Positions 8,230 to 17,125 of a DNA stretch of 64,000 nt are shown in pieces. Source of the DNA: Eubacteriales bacterium (lineage in GTDB: Bacteria > Bacillota > Clostridia > Christensenellales > Aristaeellaceae); contig JAQWCW010000004.1 of NCBI GenBank assembly GCA_028705775.1, positions 1 through 64,000 on the forward strand. The letters run 5' to 3'. The translations under genes and the position numbers were made by a program. Under the pieces are notes generated by a model. The model saw nothing but the letters and a program-made list of their open reading frames with translations, did no database searches and had not been told where the DNA came from. How positions within the stretch are numbered: the first letter of the stretch is position 1; the number at the start of each line of letters is the position of its first letter.

Positions 8230-9594
8230 ATGACCGAAATGTATAAGGCTGTTGATGCTTATACCGAACGAATGACGGAAAAAAGCAGGGAAGAATTCAA
8301 GATTGAGCCGAAGCTTTACGGCGAGTACGGAGTAAAGCGCGGTTTGAGAGACGTAAACGGAAAAGGCGTGCTTGCGGGGCTTACGGGAATATCGAATATT
8401 CAATCCTCCGTGGAAACTGAGGACGGCAGCGTTCCGATTGACGGAAAGCTTGAGTACCGCGGTTACAGCATCAATGAGCTTGTGGACGGCTGTGTAAGGC
8501 GCAGAAGCTATGCCTATGAGGAAATCGCATATCTGCTGCTTTTCGGCGCTTTGCCGAACGATTCGGAGCTTTCGGAATTCTCCTCGCTCCTGTCCTCGCT
8601 GAGAACCCTGCCGACCAATTTCGTCCGCGACGTTGTTATGAAGGCGCCGAGCAAGGACATCATGAACACCCTTATGCGCAGCATTCTGACCCTTTCGTCA
8701 TACGATGAGCGCGCCTGCGACCTTTCCCTTCAGAATAATCTTCGCCAGTGCCTTATGCTTATAAGCGAGCTGCCTATGCTCGCGGTATACGGCTATCACG
8801 CCTATAATTATTACATGGAGGGCGACAGCTTCTATATCCATCGCCCAAGCACGGAGCTTTCCTTTGCCCAGAATCTGCTGATGATGCTTCGCCCCGACCG
8901 CTCGTTTACCGAAACGGAGGCGCGGGTGCTGGATATAGCCCTTGTGCTTCATATGGAGCACGGCGGCGGTAATAACTCGTCGTTCACGACGCGCGTCGTA
9001 ACCTCCGCAGGCTCCGACACCTATTCGGTAATCGCGGCGGCGCTCTCGTCGCTCAAGGGCCCCAAGCACGGTGGCGCGAACATAAAGGTTGTTGAAATGA
9101 TGAGCGACCTTAAGAGGCGCGTCAGCGACGTGAAGGACGAGGACGCCGTAGGCGCTTATCTTGAGCGGACTCTCAAAAAGGAGGAGTTCGACGGCAAGGG
9201 GCTGATTTACGGAATGGGTCACGCGGTTTATACCATATCCGACCCGCGCGAGGTCATCCTGCGCGGCTTTGTCGAGAAGCTTGCGAGCGAAAAGGGCAGG
9301 CATGACGATTTTGAGCTTTATTCAATGCTCGAGCGCCTTGCGCCGGAGGTAATTTCCAAAAACCGGCGCATATATAAGGGCGTTTGCGCGAACGTTGACT
9401 TTTACAGCGGCTTTGTTTACAGTATGCTCGGAATCCCCGAGGAGCTTTATACGCCGATTTTCGCCATGGCGCGAATGGTTGGCTGGAGCGCGCACAGGAT
9501 GGAGGAGCTTATAAACGGCGACAAGATTATCCGCCCCGCATACAAAAGCGTTATGCCGCACAGGGAATACACCCGCATTGAGGAAAGAGGCTGA
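8230..9594 (+). CDS. gltA: Citrate synthase (citrate/2-methylcitrate synthase)
   Basis: Condenses acetyl-CoA and oxaloacetate to citrate in the cytoplasm. The family residues are present: HGGGNNSSF, KGPKHGGAN, the active-site histidine and aspartate in GMGHAVYTISDPR, and the GFVYSMLGIP segment. The start is ATG at 8230 because AAGGAGG ends 9 nt upstream; this gives 454 aa. A more distal in-frame start at 8137 lies on the promoter itself and is rejected. The next gene starts 5 bp after the stop. No aconitase or isocitrate dehydrogenase is nearby, so the role may be glutamate precursor supply rather than a full TCA cycle (inference). Confidence 0.93.
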   Translation: MTEMYKAVDAYTERMTEKSREEFKIEPKLYGEYGVKRGLRDVNGKGVLAGLTGISNIQSSVETEDGSVPIDGKLEYRGYSINELVDGCVRRRSYAYEEIAYLLLFGALPNDSELSEFSSLLSSLRTLPTNFVRDVVMKAPSKDIMNTLMRSILTLSSYDERACDLSLQNNLRQCLMLISELPMLAVYGYHAYNYYMEGDSFYIHRPSTELSFAQNLLMMLRPDRSFTETEARVLDIALVLHMEHGGGNNSSFTTRVVTSAGSDTYSVIAAALSSLKGPKHGGANIKVVEMMSDLKRRVSDVKDEDAVGAYLERTLKKEEFDGKGLIYGMGHAVYTISDPREVILRGFVEKLASEKGRHDDFELYSMLERLAPEVISKNRRIYKGVCANVDFYSGFVYSMLGIPEELYTPIFAMARMVGWSAHRMEELINGDKIIRPAYKSVMPHREYTRIEERG

Positions 9595-9599
9595 CTCTG

Positions 9600-10157
9600 A
9601 TGGAGCATCTCGGAACAGCAAGGCTTGAAACAGAAAGGCTTATTCTTCGCAGATTCCGCGCTGATGACGGCGAGGCTATGTTCCGCAACTGGGCTAGCGA
9701 CGGCGAGGTTACAAAATTCCTCACATGGCAGACGCACGGGAGCAAGGCTGTTTCCGATATGGTTATAGCCGACTGGGTATCGCGCTATTCGCAGGACGAT
9801 TACTATCAGTGGGCTGTCGAGCTCAAGGAAATCGGGGAGCCAATCGGCAGCATTGCCGTCGTAAGGCTTTTCCCTGAAGCGGACGGAGTCGAAATCGGCT
9901 ACTGCATAGGCAGAAAATGGTGGCATAAGGGAATTATGAGCGAGGCGCTCAGCGAAATAATGCGCTTCTTCTTTGACGATGTGAAGGCAAACCGAGTATG
10001 CGCGGAGCATGACGCAAACAACCCGCATTCGGGCATGGTTATGGCAAAGTGCGGCTTGCTTTTCGAGGGGAAAACCCGCCTTTCGCGGCGAAATAATCAG
10101 GGGCTGTGCGATACCTGCCATTATGGGCTTTGCGCCGAGGATTACCGTAAGAAATAA
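9600..10157 (+). CDS. GNAT acetyltransferase (RimJ/RimL-like)
   Basis: N-acetyltransferase of 185 aa. It begins with LGTARLETERLILRRFRADD, the typical RimJ/RimL start, and continues with IGSIAVV, VEIGYCIGRKWWHKGIMSEA (acetyl-CoA pyrophosphate loop region) and the late ANNPHSGMVMAKCG segment. It lies 5 bp after citrate synthase and is probably co-transcribed with it. The acceptor, whether protein N-terminus, antibiotic or small amine, cannot be told from the sequence. Confidence 0.85.
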   Translation: MEHLGTARLETERLILRRFRADDGEAMFRNWASDGEVTKFLTWQTHGSKAVSDMVIADWVSRYSQDDYYQWAVELKEIGEPIGSIAVVRLFPEADGVEIGYCIGRKWWHKGIMSEALSEIMRFFFDDVKANRVCAEHDANNPHSGMVMAKCGLLFEGKTRLSRRNNQGLCDTCHYGLCAEDYRKK

Positions 10158-10173
10158 GCCCTCCGCGCCTCGC

Positions 10174-10202
10174 TTGTGCGCTTTTTAAGTATGTGATATA
10201 AT
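10174..10202 (+). promoter_or_regulatory. Sigma-A-type promoter before the TetR gene
   Basis: TTGTGC at 10174-10179 and TATAAT at 10197-10202, spacer 17 bp. It would drive the tetR-kinase-MATE group, with a leader of about 100 nt. Confidence 0.65.
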
Positions 10203-10212
10203 CTAGGTTAAT

Positions 10213-10272
10213 ATCGGGAGTATGCTTCTCTTTCGGAATACCTCCGTAAGATATGCGTACTCCCCGTTATTA
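10213..10272 (+). other. Inverted repeat in the tetR leader
   Basis: Imperfect inverted repeat: ATATCGGGAGTATGC on the left, GCGTACTCCCCGTTAT on the right, about 28 nt apart, between the promoter and the TTG start of the TetR gene. It could be an operator pair for the regulator or an RNA stem. A T-run is lacking, so a plain terminator is unlikely. Confidence 0.4.
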
Positions 10273-10310
10273 TTTGCCTTTTATCCGCCGCGAAAGGGGG
10301 ATGCGTTTTC

Positions 10311-10895
10311 TTGGCTACCCGTCAGAGAGAAAGCTCCAAGCTCAAGGAGGAACTGATTCTTGCCGGCATTGAGGTGCTTGAGCAGGAGGGCGCCGCTAAT
10401 TTTTCGCTGCGCAAAACCACGGCGAAATGCGGAGTCAGCGCTGCGGCGCTTTACAGGCATTTTGCCAGCAAGGAGGACTTGCTTGCCGGCATTGTCGATT
10501 ATATAAACGGCAAATGGTCGAAGCTGGAGGACGAGGTTCTGCTTGCGCATTCCGGAGCGTCCACAAGGGAGAAGCTTATTGCCGTAAGCATAAAGTATAT
10601 CGAGTTTCTTATGGAAAACCCGCATTTCCGCTCCGTCGTCATGATGCGAGACGATAAGCTTCCTTCGGAAAGCCTGAGGCAGAAAAGCTGCATGAGGGAC
10701 GTTACGCGCGAGCTGATTGACGCATATTCCGAGGAAAACGGGCTTTCCGACGAGCGGAGGACAATCAAAACCTATGTTGTGCGCTCGCTTATATACGGCG
10801 CGGCGCTGATGTTTGATAACGGCGAGCTGGTTTTCTGCCCGCCGAACATGGAGCTTGTGCGCAAGATGATTGAGCGCGAATTCAATCTGGATTAA
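10311..10895 (+). CDS. TetR/AcrR-family transcriptional regulator
   Basis: DNA-binding repressor of 194 aa. The N-terminal helix-turn-helix is FSLRKTTAKCGVSAAALYRHFASKEDLLAGIV (about residues 28-60), the normal TetR arrangement; the rest is the ligand-binding and dimer domain. The start is TTG at 10311, 10 nt after AAAGGGGG; the ATG at 10301 is out of frame. It is followed within 10 bp by the kinase-like gene and then a MATE exporter, so it probably controls that exporter and perhaps itself through the leader repeat (inference). Confidence 0.85.
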   Translation: MATRQRESSKLKEELILAGIEVLEQEGAANFSLRKTTAKCGVSAAALYRHFASKEDLLAGIVDYINGKWSKLEDEVLLAHSGASTREKLIAVSIKYIEFLMENPHFRSVVMMRDDKLPSESLRQKSCMRDVTRELIDAYSEENGLSDERRTIKTYVVRSLIYGAALMFDNGELVFCPPNMELVRKMIEREFNLD

Positions 10896-10904
10896 GGAGA
10901 TAAA

Positions 10905-11951
10905 ATGAACGATACCGAAGCGCTGCTTTTCGACGACCCGCTGACCCCGACCGACGCCCTGAAGCTTCTTTATCAGGCGGAGTTCGGCTGCGGGCATTTG
11001 GTTAAGGACGAAAACGCGGCGAGGCAGAGGTTCTTTTCGGAATTGAAAGAGGCGGCAGCGCTGCCCCTAAAAAGCCCTCAGGACATCGGCGGCGGCTTTG
11101 CGAGGGCATATCTTTGCGGGCTTGACAAAAACGGCGGCGAGGCGCTTTTTCGCGCCTTTATCGCCTCCGCAAAGGTGCAGACAGGCTCGCTTGCGGGCTT
11201 TGTTTCCCGCGCGCTGAAGCTAAGGGAGCTTGCTGAAAAGGGCGTAATGCCGTTTACGGCGGGCAAATTTGACGAGTTTTTTGCTCAGTATGAGAAAAGC
11301 GGCTATCCGCTGCTTTCGCATTCCGAGGCGTACAGGGATGCGCGCAAACCGCATTACAGGGTTGTTTCGGCGCGCTATATCCGCCTTTTGCCGCTGATTT
11401 CCGCAATCTGCGCGCGGCTTGAAAAGGGCGGGAATATCGTGTGCGCGCTTGACGGGCGCGCGGCGGCGGGCAAAAGCACCGCTGCGGCGCTTATTGCGGA
11501 CGCGTTTTCCGAAAACGGAGCGCCCGCCGATGTAATCAATATGGACGATTTTTTTCTTCCGCCGGAGCTTCGGACGGGAAAACGGCTTTCCGAAAGAGGC
11601 GGAAACGTGCATTACGAGCGCTTCCGCGAGGAAGTGCTTCCTAATCTGCGCAGCGGCAAGCCGTTTTCGTATCGGCGCTTCGACTGCTCAAAAATGCAGC
11701 TTGGCGAAAGCAAGCCGCTTAACGGAACGCGCGTAACGATTGTCGAGGGCGCGTATTCGCTCTCAGACGCCGTTTCTCTTGCGCCGGATATTTCGGCGTT
11801 TGTCACAATTGACGCAAAGGAGCAGCTTGAGCGTTTAAGGGAGCGGGACGGCGAGCGCCTTTTGGCGTTTACAGATAAGTGGATTCCGATGGAGGAAGCG
11901 TATATCGCGTTTCAGAATATCGAAAAGCGAGCCGACATCATCATTCATTAA
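10905..11951 (+). CDS. Uridine-kinase-like P-loop protein with an extra N-terminal domain
   Basis: Protein of 348 aa in two parts. Residues ~1-170 form a helical domain (YQAEFGCGHLVKDENAA...) of unknown role. Residues ~175-348 are a P-loop kinase with Walker A DGRAAAGKST, a DDFFLP motif as in uridine kinase/phosphoribulokinase, the ERFREEVLPNL helix and VEGAYSL. The substrate is unknown; a nucleoside or small-molecule phosphotransfer reaction is likely. The start ATG follows TAAGGAGAT, and the MATE gene begins 21 bp after the stop. Fusions of this N-terminal domain with a uridine-kinase-like half are known to me only as unnamed proteins. Confidence 0.7.
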   Translation: MNDTEALLFDDPLTPTDALKLLYQAEFGCGHLVKDENAARQRFFSELKEAAALPLKSPQDIGGGFARAYLCGLDKNGGEALFRAFIASAKVQTGSLAGFVSRALKLRELAEKGVMPFTAGKFDEFFAQYEKSGYPLLSHSEAYRDARKPHYRVVSARYIRLLPLISAICARLEKGGNIVCALDGRAAAGKSTAAALIADAFSENGAPADVINMDDFFLPPELRTGKRLSERGGNVHYERFREEVLPNLRSGKPFSYRRFDCSKMQLGESKPLNGTRVTIVEGAYSLSDAVSLAPDISAFVTIDAKEQLERLRERDGERLLAFTDKWIPMEEAYIAFQNIEKRADIIIH

Positions 11952-11972
11952 GCATTTCTGAAAGGCAGCGCA

Positions 11973-13319
11973 ATGAATTTTTCTAACAGGGACATGGATA
12001 TGACGAACGGAGCAATCGGCAGCCAGCTGATTGCCTTTGCTCTGCCGATGCTGCTGGGGCTTTGCTTTCAGCAGCTTTACACAACGGTTGACACGGTTGT
12101 CGTCGGTCAGTTTGTGAGCAAGACGGCGCTTGCCGCCGTCGGCTGCACCGGCAATATCATCAATATGCTCGTCGGCTTCTGCAACGGGCTTGCAATCGGC
12201 GCTACGGTAATAATTTCCCAGCGTTTCGGCGCGCGCGACGATAAAAATCTTTCGCTTGCCGTTCAGACGACGATTGTAATGACCTTTATCATGTCGGTTA
12301 TCATGACGGTCGTCGGAATCCTTATCGCGCCGCTTGCGCTTGAGTGGATGAACACGCCTGCGGACGTTATAGACGAGGCGACGGTTTACCTGCAAATCTA
12401 TTTTGCCGGAATATCGGGGCTGATGATTTATAACATGGGCAGCGGAATTCTCCGCGCCGTCGGGGATTCGCGCCGCCCGCTGTATTTCCTTATAATTTCG
12501 TCCGTCCTGAACGTCGGGCTTGACCTTATGTTTGTCTGCTGGTTCAAAATGGGCGTTGACGGCGTTGCGTATGCGACAATCCTTTCGCAGTTTATCTCCG
12601 CAATCCTTGTGCTTGTGCTGCTTACGCGCAGCCATGCGCCTTACCGAATAATCTGGTCGCGCCTCAGGCTCGATTTTCCGATTCTGCGCAATATAATGAA
12701 AATTGGCTTCCCTGCCGGAATTCAGCAGGCTGTCATTTCCTTCTCAAACGTATTCGTTCAGAGCTATATCAACGCTTACGGCTCGGACTGCATGGCGGGC
12801 TGGGCGGCTTATAACCGCCTTGACGCGTTTATCGTTCTGCCCGCGAACAGTCTTTCGCAGGCGTCCGCCACCTTCTCCGCGCAGAATTACGGCGCGCATA
12901 AGTACGGGCGCTTCAAGGAGGGCGCAAGGATTGCGCTGCTATATTCGATTATCGCAACCGTCGCGCTTACGGCAATCGCAATGCTTCTGCGCCGCCCGCT
13001 GCTCATGCTCATCAATTCCGACCCCGGAATGCTTGAATACGGCGAGCATTTCATACTCTGGATTTCCCCGTTCTACGCGCTGACCTGCTTTAACGGAATT
13101 TACAGCGGCGCAATGCGTGGAATGAACGATTCCAGAACGCCTATGATAATCACGATTTCGTGCTTTGTCGTGTTCAGGCAGATATTCCTGCTGGTTTGCA
13201 GGCTCCTTAGCGTCGGCTTCATGTCCGTAACTCTCGCTTATCCCGTCGGCTGGGCGCTTTGCAGCGTGCTTGTAACGCTCTACTATCGAAGGCAGGTTCG
13301 TATAAGGCTTGCCGAATAA
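11973..13319 (+). CDS. MATE-family efflux transporter 1
   Basis: Membrane antiporter of 448 aa with about 12 helices in two homologous halves. It begins with MTNGAIGSQLIAFALPMLLGLCFQQLYTTVDTVVVGQFV, the standard MATE start, and has the family NMGSGILRAVGDSRRP segment after helix 4. It exports drugs or metabolites in exchange for Na+ or H+. The position after TetR suggests drug- or metabolite-inducible expression. A second MATE gene lies at 62034 and has the same length and layout. Confidence 0.9.
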   Translation: MNFSNRDMDMTNGAIGSQLIAFALPMLLGLCFQQLYTTVDTVVVGQFVSKTALAAVGCTGNIINMLVGFCNGLAIGATVIISQRFGARDDKNLSLAVQTTIVMTFIMSVIMTVVGILIAPLALEWMNTPADVIDEATVYLQIYFAGISGLMIYNMGSGILRAVGDSRRPLYFLIISSVLNVGLDLMFVCWFKMGVDGVAYATILSQFISAILVLVLLTRSHAPYRIIWSRLRLDFPILRNIMKIGFPAGIQQAVISFSNVFVQSYINAYGSDCMAGWAAYNRLDAFIVLPANSLSQASATFSAQNYGAHKYGRFKEGARIALLYSIIATVALTAIAMLLRRPLLMLINSDPGMLEYGEHFILWISPFYALTCFNGIYSGAMRGMNDSRTPMIITISCFVVFRQIFLLVCRLLSVGFMSVTLAYPVGWALCSVLVTLYYRRQVRIRLAE

Positions 13320-13379
13320 GCCCGCCTGCGGCACAGCCTGCGCCCCTTTCGCATAAGCTCTTATGGAGGGGGGATTTTG

Positions 13380-13634
13380 ATGGATAACAGCAGAAGCGCG
13401 GTTTCTCCGTTCTCCGAGCACAGGCTGCGTGACAGCGAGGACAGCTTCATCTGCCGCAGAACGCGCCTTGCGCCGGAGGAAACGCCTGCGCAGGAAGAAC
13501 CTTTGCAGAAGCCTTCCGGCGTAAGCCGGCGAATGAGGCAATCCCGCGAGATACTTAAAATCCACGAGCGCCACGCGCAGGCAATGAAAAGCGCGGGTCA
13601 GTGGAAATCGCCGGACGAAACTGAATCCAAATAG
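13380..13634 (+). CDS. Small hypothetical protein
   Basis: Charged, low-hydrophobicity protein of 84 aa (Arg/Glu-rich; EETPAQEEPLQKP then VSRRMRQSREILKIHERHAQAMK). The last part probably forms a helix. The start is ATG at 13380 after GGAGGGGGG. It has no recognised domain. It sits between the MATE exporter and the ArsC-like gene. Confidence 0.5.
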   Translation: MDNSRSAVSPFSEHRLRDSEDSFICRRTRLAPEETPAQEEPLQKPSGVSRRMRQSREILKIHERHAQAMKSAGQWKSPDETESK

Positions 13635-13701
13635 GTATTGGCAAACCGCCGCCTCTTGCGATATACTTATTTATAAGCTATCGCGGAAGGGCGGCGGTTT
13701 T

Positions 13702-14064
13702 GTGGTAATCATTTATTTTTACAAGCGCGATTTCGGTGTGCAGAAGGCGGAGCGGTTTTTCCGCGAAAGGCGCGTTCCCGTTACGCTCTGCGAGTTGAAA
13801 AAGCACCCGCTGGGCGATAAGGAGCTTTCGCTTTTCGCGCGCTGCGCAGGCGGAGCGAAGGGGCTTATTGATGCAAACGATTCAAAAACCCGCGAAAGCA
13901 CCGTGTGCTACATGAGCGACGAGGGGCTTATACTGGACGAACTGAAACGCGCGCCGCAGCTTCTTCGCGCGCCGATTGTGCGCCTTGGGCAGAAGGCGGC
14001 AGTCGGAGTAAACGAGGAAAAATGGGCGGCGTTTGCGCAGGAAGCGCTGAAAAAGACCGTCTGA
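13702..14064 (+). CDS. ArsC/Spx-like thioredoxin-fold protein lacking the active-site cysteine
   Basis: Protein of 120 aa with the ArsC/Spx layout: IYFYKRDFGVQKAERFFRERRV at the front, then a C-terminal APIVRLGQKAAVGVNEEKW segment like the family's RPIV...G..VGF..E ending. The expected N-terminal cysteine (CxxC or CxxxxxR) is absent; the loop reads YKRDFGVQK. Arsenate reduction is therefore unlikely, and it may act as a structural or regulatory relative. GTG start after GGAAGGGCGG. A strong terminator follows. Confidence 0.6.
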   Translation: MVIIYFYKRDFGVQKAERFFRERRVPVTLCELKKHPLGDKELSLFARCAGGAKGLIDANDSKTRESTVCYMSDEGLILDELKRAPQLLRAPIVRLGQKAAVGVNEEKWAAFAQEALKKTV

Positions 14065-14087
14065 CATATCGTCAGGCGGTCTTTTTT
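14053..14087 (+). terminator. Rho-independent terminator
   Basis: The stem AAGACCGTCTGAC/GTCAGGCGGTCTT has a five-base loop and six T residues. It overlaps the end of the ArsC-like gene and faces the end of the UPF0210 gene at 14093. Confidence 0.9.
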
Positions 14088-14092
14088 GTGCC

Positions 14093-15439
14093 TTAGTTTT
14101 TGAGCGAATGCAGCGGCGCGGGAATTCTTCCGCCGCGCTTCACGAACTCCGAGCAGTCGCAGCGGTTAACCTCCATAATGGGCGCGCGCCCGAACAGACC
14201 GCCGAATTCGACAACGTCGCCCGCCTTTTTGCCAATCGCGGGAATTACGCGAACGGCGGTCGTTTTGTTGTTTATCATTCCGATTGCGCTTTCGTCCGCG
14301 ATAATGCCGGCAATCGTTTCGGCGCTTGTGTCGCCCGGAAGGGCTATCATGTCAAGCCCTACGGAGCATACGCAGGTCATCGCCTCGAGCTTTTCAAGCT
14401 TCAGCTCGCCTGCCGCCGCGGCTTCAATCATGCCTATATCCTCGCTTACCGGTATGAACGCGCCGGAAAGCCCTCCTACATGGCTGGAAGCCATAACTCC
14501 GCCCTTCTTGACTGCGTCGTTGAGCAGCGCGAGCGCGGCCGTCGTTCCGGGCGCGCCTGCCATTTCAAGCCCCATTTCGGTCAGAATATGCGCAACGGAG
14601 TCGCCGCGCGCGGGAGTCGGGGCAAGGGAGAGGTCAACGATTCCGAAAGGAATTCCGAGGCGTTTTGACGCCTCCATCGCTACAAGCTCGCCCATTCTTG
14701 TAATCTTGAATGCGGTTTTCTTTATCGTTTCCGCAACAACGTCGAAGCTTTCGCCCCTTACCGTTTCAAGCGCGCGCTTTACAACTCCGGGGCCGCTTAC
14801 GCCTACGTTGACGGCGCATTCAGGCTCGCCCGCGCCGCAGAACGCGCCTGCCATGAAGGGATTGTCCTCAACCGCGTTGCAGAATACAACGAGCTTTGAG
14901 CAGGCGAAGCAGTCGTTATCCTTGCTCAGCTCCGCAATTTCCCTCACAATCTGCCCCATTCTGTAAACCGCGTCCATGTTAATGCCCGCGCGGGTCGAGC
15001 CGACGTTGACGGAGGAGCAGAGCAGATTGGTTCTTGAAAGCGCCTCCGGAATCGAGTCGATAAGCCTGCGCTCCGCATTCGTAAAGCCCTTCTGCACGAG
15101 CGCGGAATAGCCGCCGAGCAAGTCGATTCCAAGCTCGCGCGCCGCATTGTCCAGAGCAATCGCTATCGGCAGCGGGTCGCCCTGCGCAATCATTGCGACC
15201 GGCGATACGGCTATGCGCTTGTTGACGATTGGTATTCCGAATTCCGCTTCGATTTCGCAGCCTGTTTTCGCCAAATCCTTCGCTACGCGGCATACCTTGT
15301 CGTACACCCTCTGCGCGGTGCGCTTCGTGTCCTCGCTTGCGCAGTCAAGCAGGTTTATTCCGAGCGTTATCGTGCGTATGTCCAGCTTGTCTTCCTTTAT
15401 CATCCGGATTGTCTGCATTATCTGAGAAGAATTTATCAT
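14093..15439 (-). CDS. UPF0210 / PFL-family protein
   Basis: Conserved cytoplasmic protein of 448 aa found in many Gram-positives and archaea. It starts [33 protein letters not shown] and has the glycine-rich [16 protein letters not shown] and [20 protein letters not shown] blocks. The biochemical role is not established. It is nearly always paired with a small ACT protein, as here: the UPF0237 gene ends 27 bp upstream. ATG start with AGAAGGAG. It is the last gene of the minus-strand operon beginning at 17026. Confidence 0.85.
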   Translation of the reverse strand: MINSSQIMQTIRMIKEDKLDIRTITLGINLLDCASEDTKRTAQRVYDKVCRVAKDLAKTGCEIEAEFGIPIVNKRIAVSPVAMIAQGDPLPIAIALDNAARELGIDLLGGYSALVQKGFTNAERRLIDSIPEALSRTNLLCSSVNVGSTRAGINMDAVYRMGQIVREIAELSKDNDCFACSKLVVFCNAVEDNPFMAGAFCGAGEPECAVNVGVSGPGVVKRALETVRGESFDVVAETIKKTAFKITRMGELVAMEASKRLGIPFGIVDLSLAPTPARGDSVAHILTEMGLEMAGAPGTTAALALLNDAVKKGGVMASSHVGGLSGAFIPVSEDIGMIEAAAAGELKLEKLEAMTCVCSVGLDMIALPGDTSAETIAGIIADESAIGMINNKTTAVRVIPAIGKKAGDVVEFGGLFGRAPIMEVNRCDCSEFVKRGGRIPAPLHSLKN

Positions 15440-15466
15440 CTGACGCTCCTTCTAATCACGCGTATT

Positions 15467-15739
15467 TCAAATGGTGTGCATCGCGTCGAAAATTTCGGTA
15501 CGCTGAATGCGGATTTCCATGCCCATTTTTTCGCCGCAGTCCTTCAGGTGTGAGGAAAGCTCCATGAAGGGCAGCTTGCTTCCCGTGACGTCAACGAGCA
15601 TCAGCATCGTGAAATAGTCCTGCAAAAGCGTCTGGCTTATGTCGAGAATGTTGCAGCCGAGCGTCGCAAGCTCCTGCGATACCTTTGCGATAATTCCCAC
15701 TTGGTCTTTGCCGACTACGGATACGATTGTCTTAATCAT
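15467..15739 (-). CDS. ACT-domain protein (UPF0237)
   Basis: Stand-alone ACT domain of 90 aa (TIVSVVGKDQVGIIAKVSQELATLGCNILDIS, then YFTMLMLVDV). ACT domains bind small ligands such as amino acids, so this is probably the sensor partner of the UPF0210 protein encoded next. ATG start with AAAGGAG. It sits 12 bp after the DUF1015 gene and 27 bp before the UPF0210 gene. Confidence 0.85.
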   Translation of the reverse strand: MIKTIVSVVGKDQVGIIAKVSQELATLGCNILDISQTLLQDYFTMLMLVDVTGSKLPFMELSSHLKDCGEKMGMEIRIQRTEIFDAMHTI

Positions 15740-15751
15740 TTTTATTCTCCT

Positions 15752-17026
15752 TTATCTGAGCGCCCTGCATTCGAGGTAGTAGCGCTTTTCCGTGCTTTCG
15801 CCCATTGAGAAGGTTTTGCGGGGGAGGCTTCCGCCCTTGATTACGGCGGGGAAAAGCTCGCTTTTTCCCATCGCGGGCAGCAGAATTCCCGTTGCCGTTT
15901 CGCCTGCCATCCGCCGAAGCGCGTCCTCGCCGTGAATATAGTCAACGGTAAGCTTGTCGTTTTCATTGGTCAAATCGTCAAGGAACGCCTGAATCGTTCC
16001 AACCGCAAGCGGCGCAAGCCCGCTTCCGGTAAGGTAAAGCGTAACGTCTCCGTTTTCGCCGATAATCGTTATCTTCTGCGACGTATTGCTCGCCTTGCCG
16101 CTCATGGATATTGTAAAGCCCGCCTTCTGCGCGTAGTCGTGCAGCTTGTCGAGCATATCGTAAGCGCCGATGCCCTTGACTATGCGGTGAATCGGCTCAA
16201 ATATGAGCGCGTCGTCGTGTATGTTTTCGATTTCGGCAAGCGCGTAGCGCCTTTTGTCGGTGAGCCTTTCGCTTTCGGAAAGCTCTTTTTTGGCTTCCTC
16301 CCAGCACGCCTTAGCGGTTGCGAGGGAGTGATTGCCGTCGCCGACGGCGAAAAGCAGCGGGTTTTCATCGCCTTCATTTATAAGCGCAAGGAGCGCGCCC
16401 TGAATGCGCTCAAGCTCCGCCGCGTCCGTAAGCGCCCAGCCTGCAATATGACCGCCGCCCATGTTAAGCTCAAAATCGTAAAGCTTTTCGCCCGCCTGCG
16501 CTTTTTCGGCTGCCGGCTCTATTACGGTTCTGCCCGCGTCGTCGATAAGAATCAGTATGTGCGGGCTTTCGATTTTCGCGCCCCGCCTTACTGCCATTCG
16601 CGGCGGAATCCTTTCCTCAATCGTGCCCTCTGTCGCGCGGATGAGCGGCTTTGCGCCCTTCCTGTACTCGTATTTTTCAAGGTCAATCTTGCCGATTATG
16701 CCTGTGCGCGTTCCGCTCTTTGTGGTGCGTTTAGTTATCACAAAGCCGCTTTGCACGCGCGGGGAAAGCGCTCCGGAGGAAACGTATTCCTCCATCGCCG
16801 CATGGATTTCGGGAACAGCCTTTTCGCTTTGGGAAAGCCGGTATTCGGGAAGGATGAGCCGAAGGGCGCTTTTCGCGTCTCCAACAAAGCCTTCGAGCTT
16901 TTCCCAGTATTCGGGCTGCGAGGTGAACTGGTCGCAGGCGATTACCGCGAATCTTTCCAAATCGGAGTCCTTTGCGGGGAGCAGTATATCCGCGGGGTAA
17001 AAGCCCGTCTCTGGGCGCTTCTCCAT
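15752..17026 (-). CDS. DUF1015-family protein
   Basis: Protein of 424 aa, typical length for DUF1015 (PF06245). Hallmarks are the N-terminal FYPADILLPAKDSDLERFAVIACDQF and LFAVGDGNHSLATAK, with later IADEPIHRIVKG-like text around residues 265-280. The family is often linked with serine biosynthesis operons, but its reaction is not firmly known to me. First gene of the three-gene operon with the ACT and UPF0210 proteins. ATG start with GGGGGAAG upstream. Confidence 0.8.
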   Translation of the reverse strand: MEKRPETGFYPADILLPAKDSDLERFAVIACDQFTSQPEYWEKLEGFVGDAKSALRLILPEYRLSQSEKAVPEIHAAMEEYVSSGALSPRVQSGFVITKRTTKSGTRTGIIGKIDLEKYEYRKGAKPLIRATEGTIEERIPPRMAVRRGAKIESPHILILIDDAGRTVIEPAAEKAQAGEKLYDFELNMGGGHIAGWALTDAAELERIQGALLALINEGDENPLLFAVGDGNHSLATAKACWEEAKKELSESERLTDKRRYALAEIENIHDDALIFEPIHRIVKGIGAYDMLDKLHDYAQKAGFTISMSGKASNTSQKITIIGENGDVTLYLTGSGLAPLAVGTIQAFLDDLTNENDKLTVDYIHGEDALRRMAGETATGILLPAMGKSELFPAVIKGGSLPRKTFSMGESTEKRYYLECRALR

Positions 17027-17059
17027 AAAAAATCTTCCCCCTTACAATAATACCGAAGT

Positions 17060-17066
17060 ATTATAG
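17060..17066 (-). promoter_or_regulatory. -10 element of the DUF1015-ACT-UPF0210 operon
   Basis: On the minus strand a TATAAT hexamer (GCTATAATAC context) stands about 35 bp before the start codon. The matching -35 is poor (TTTTCC at 17-bp spacing), so only the -10 is reported. Confidence 0.4.
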
Positions 17067-17125
17067 CATAACGGGGAAGAAAGGAAAAGCATAACCAAGG
17101 ACATATCCGCGTAAAGCCGCGTTCG

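Noticed and set aside
15932-17050. 372-aa plus-strand ORF
   Set aside because: Antisense shadow of the DUF1015 gene, with low-information Arg/Val-rich translation.
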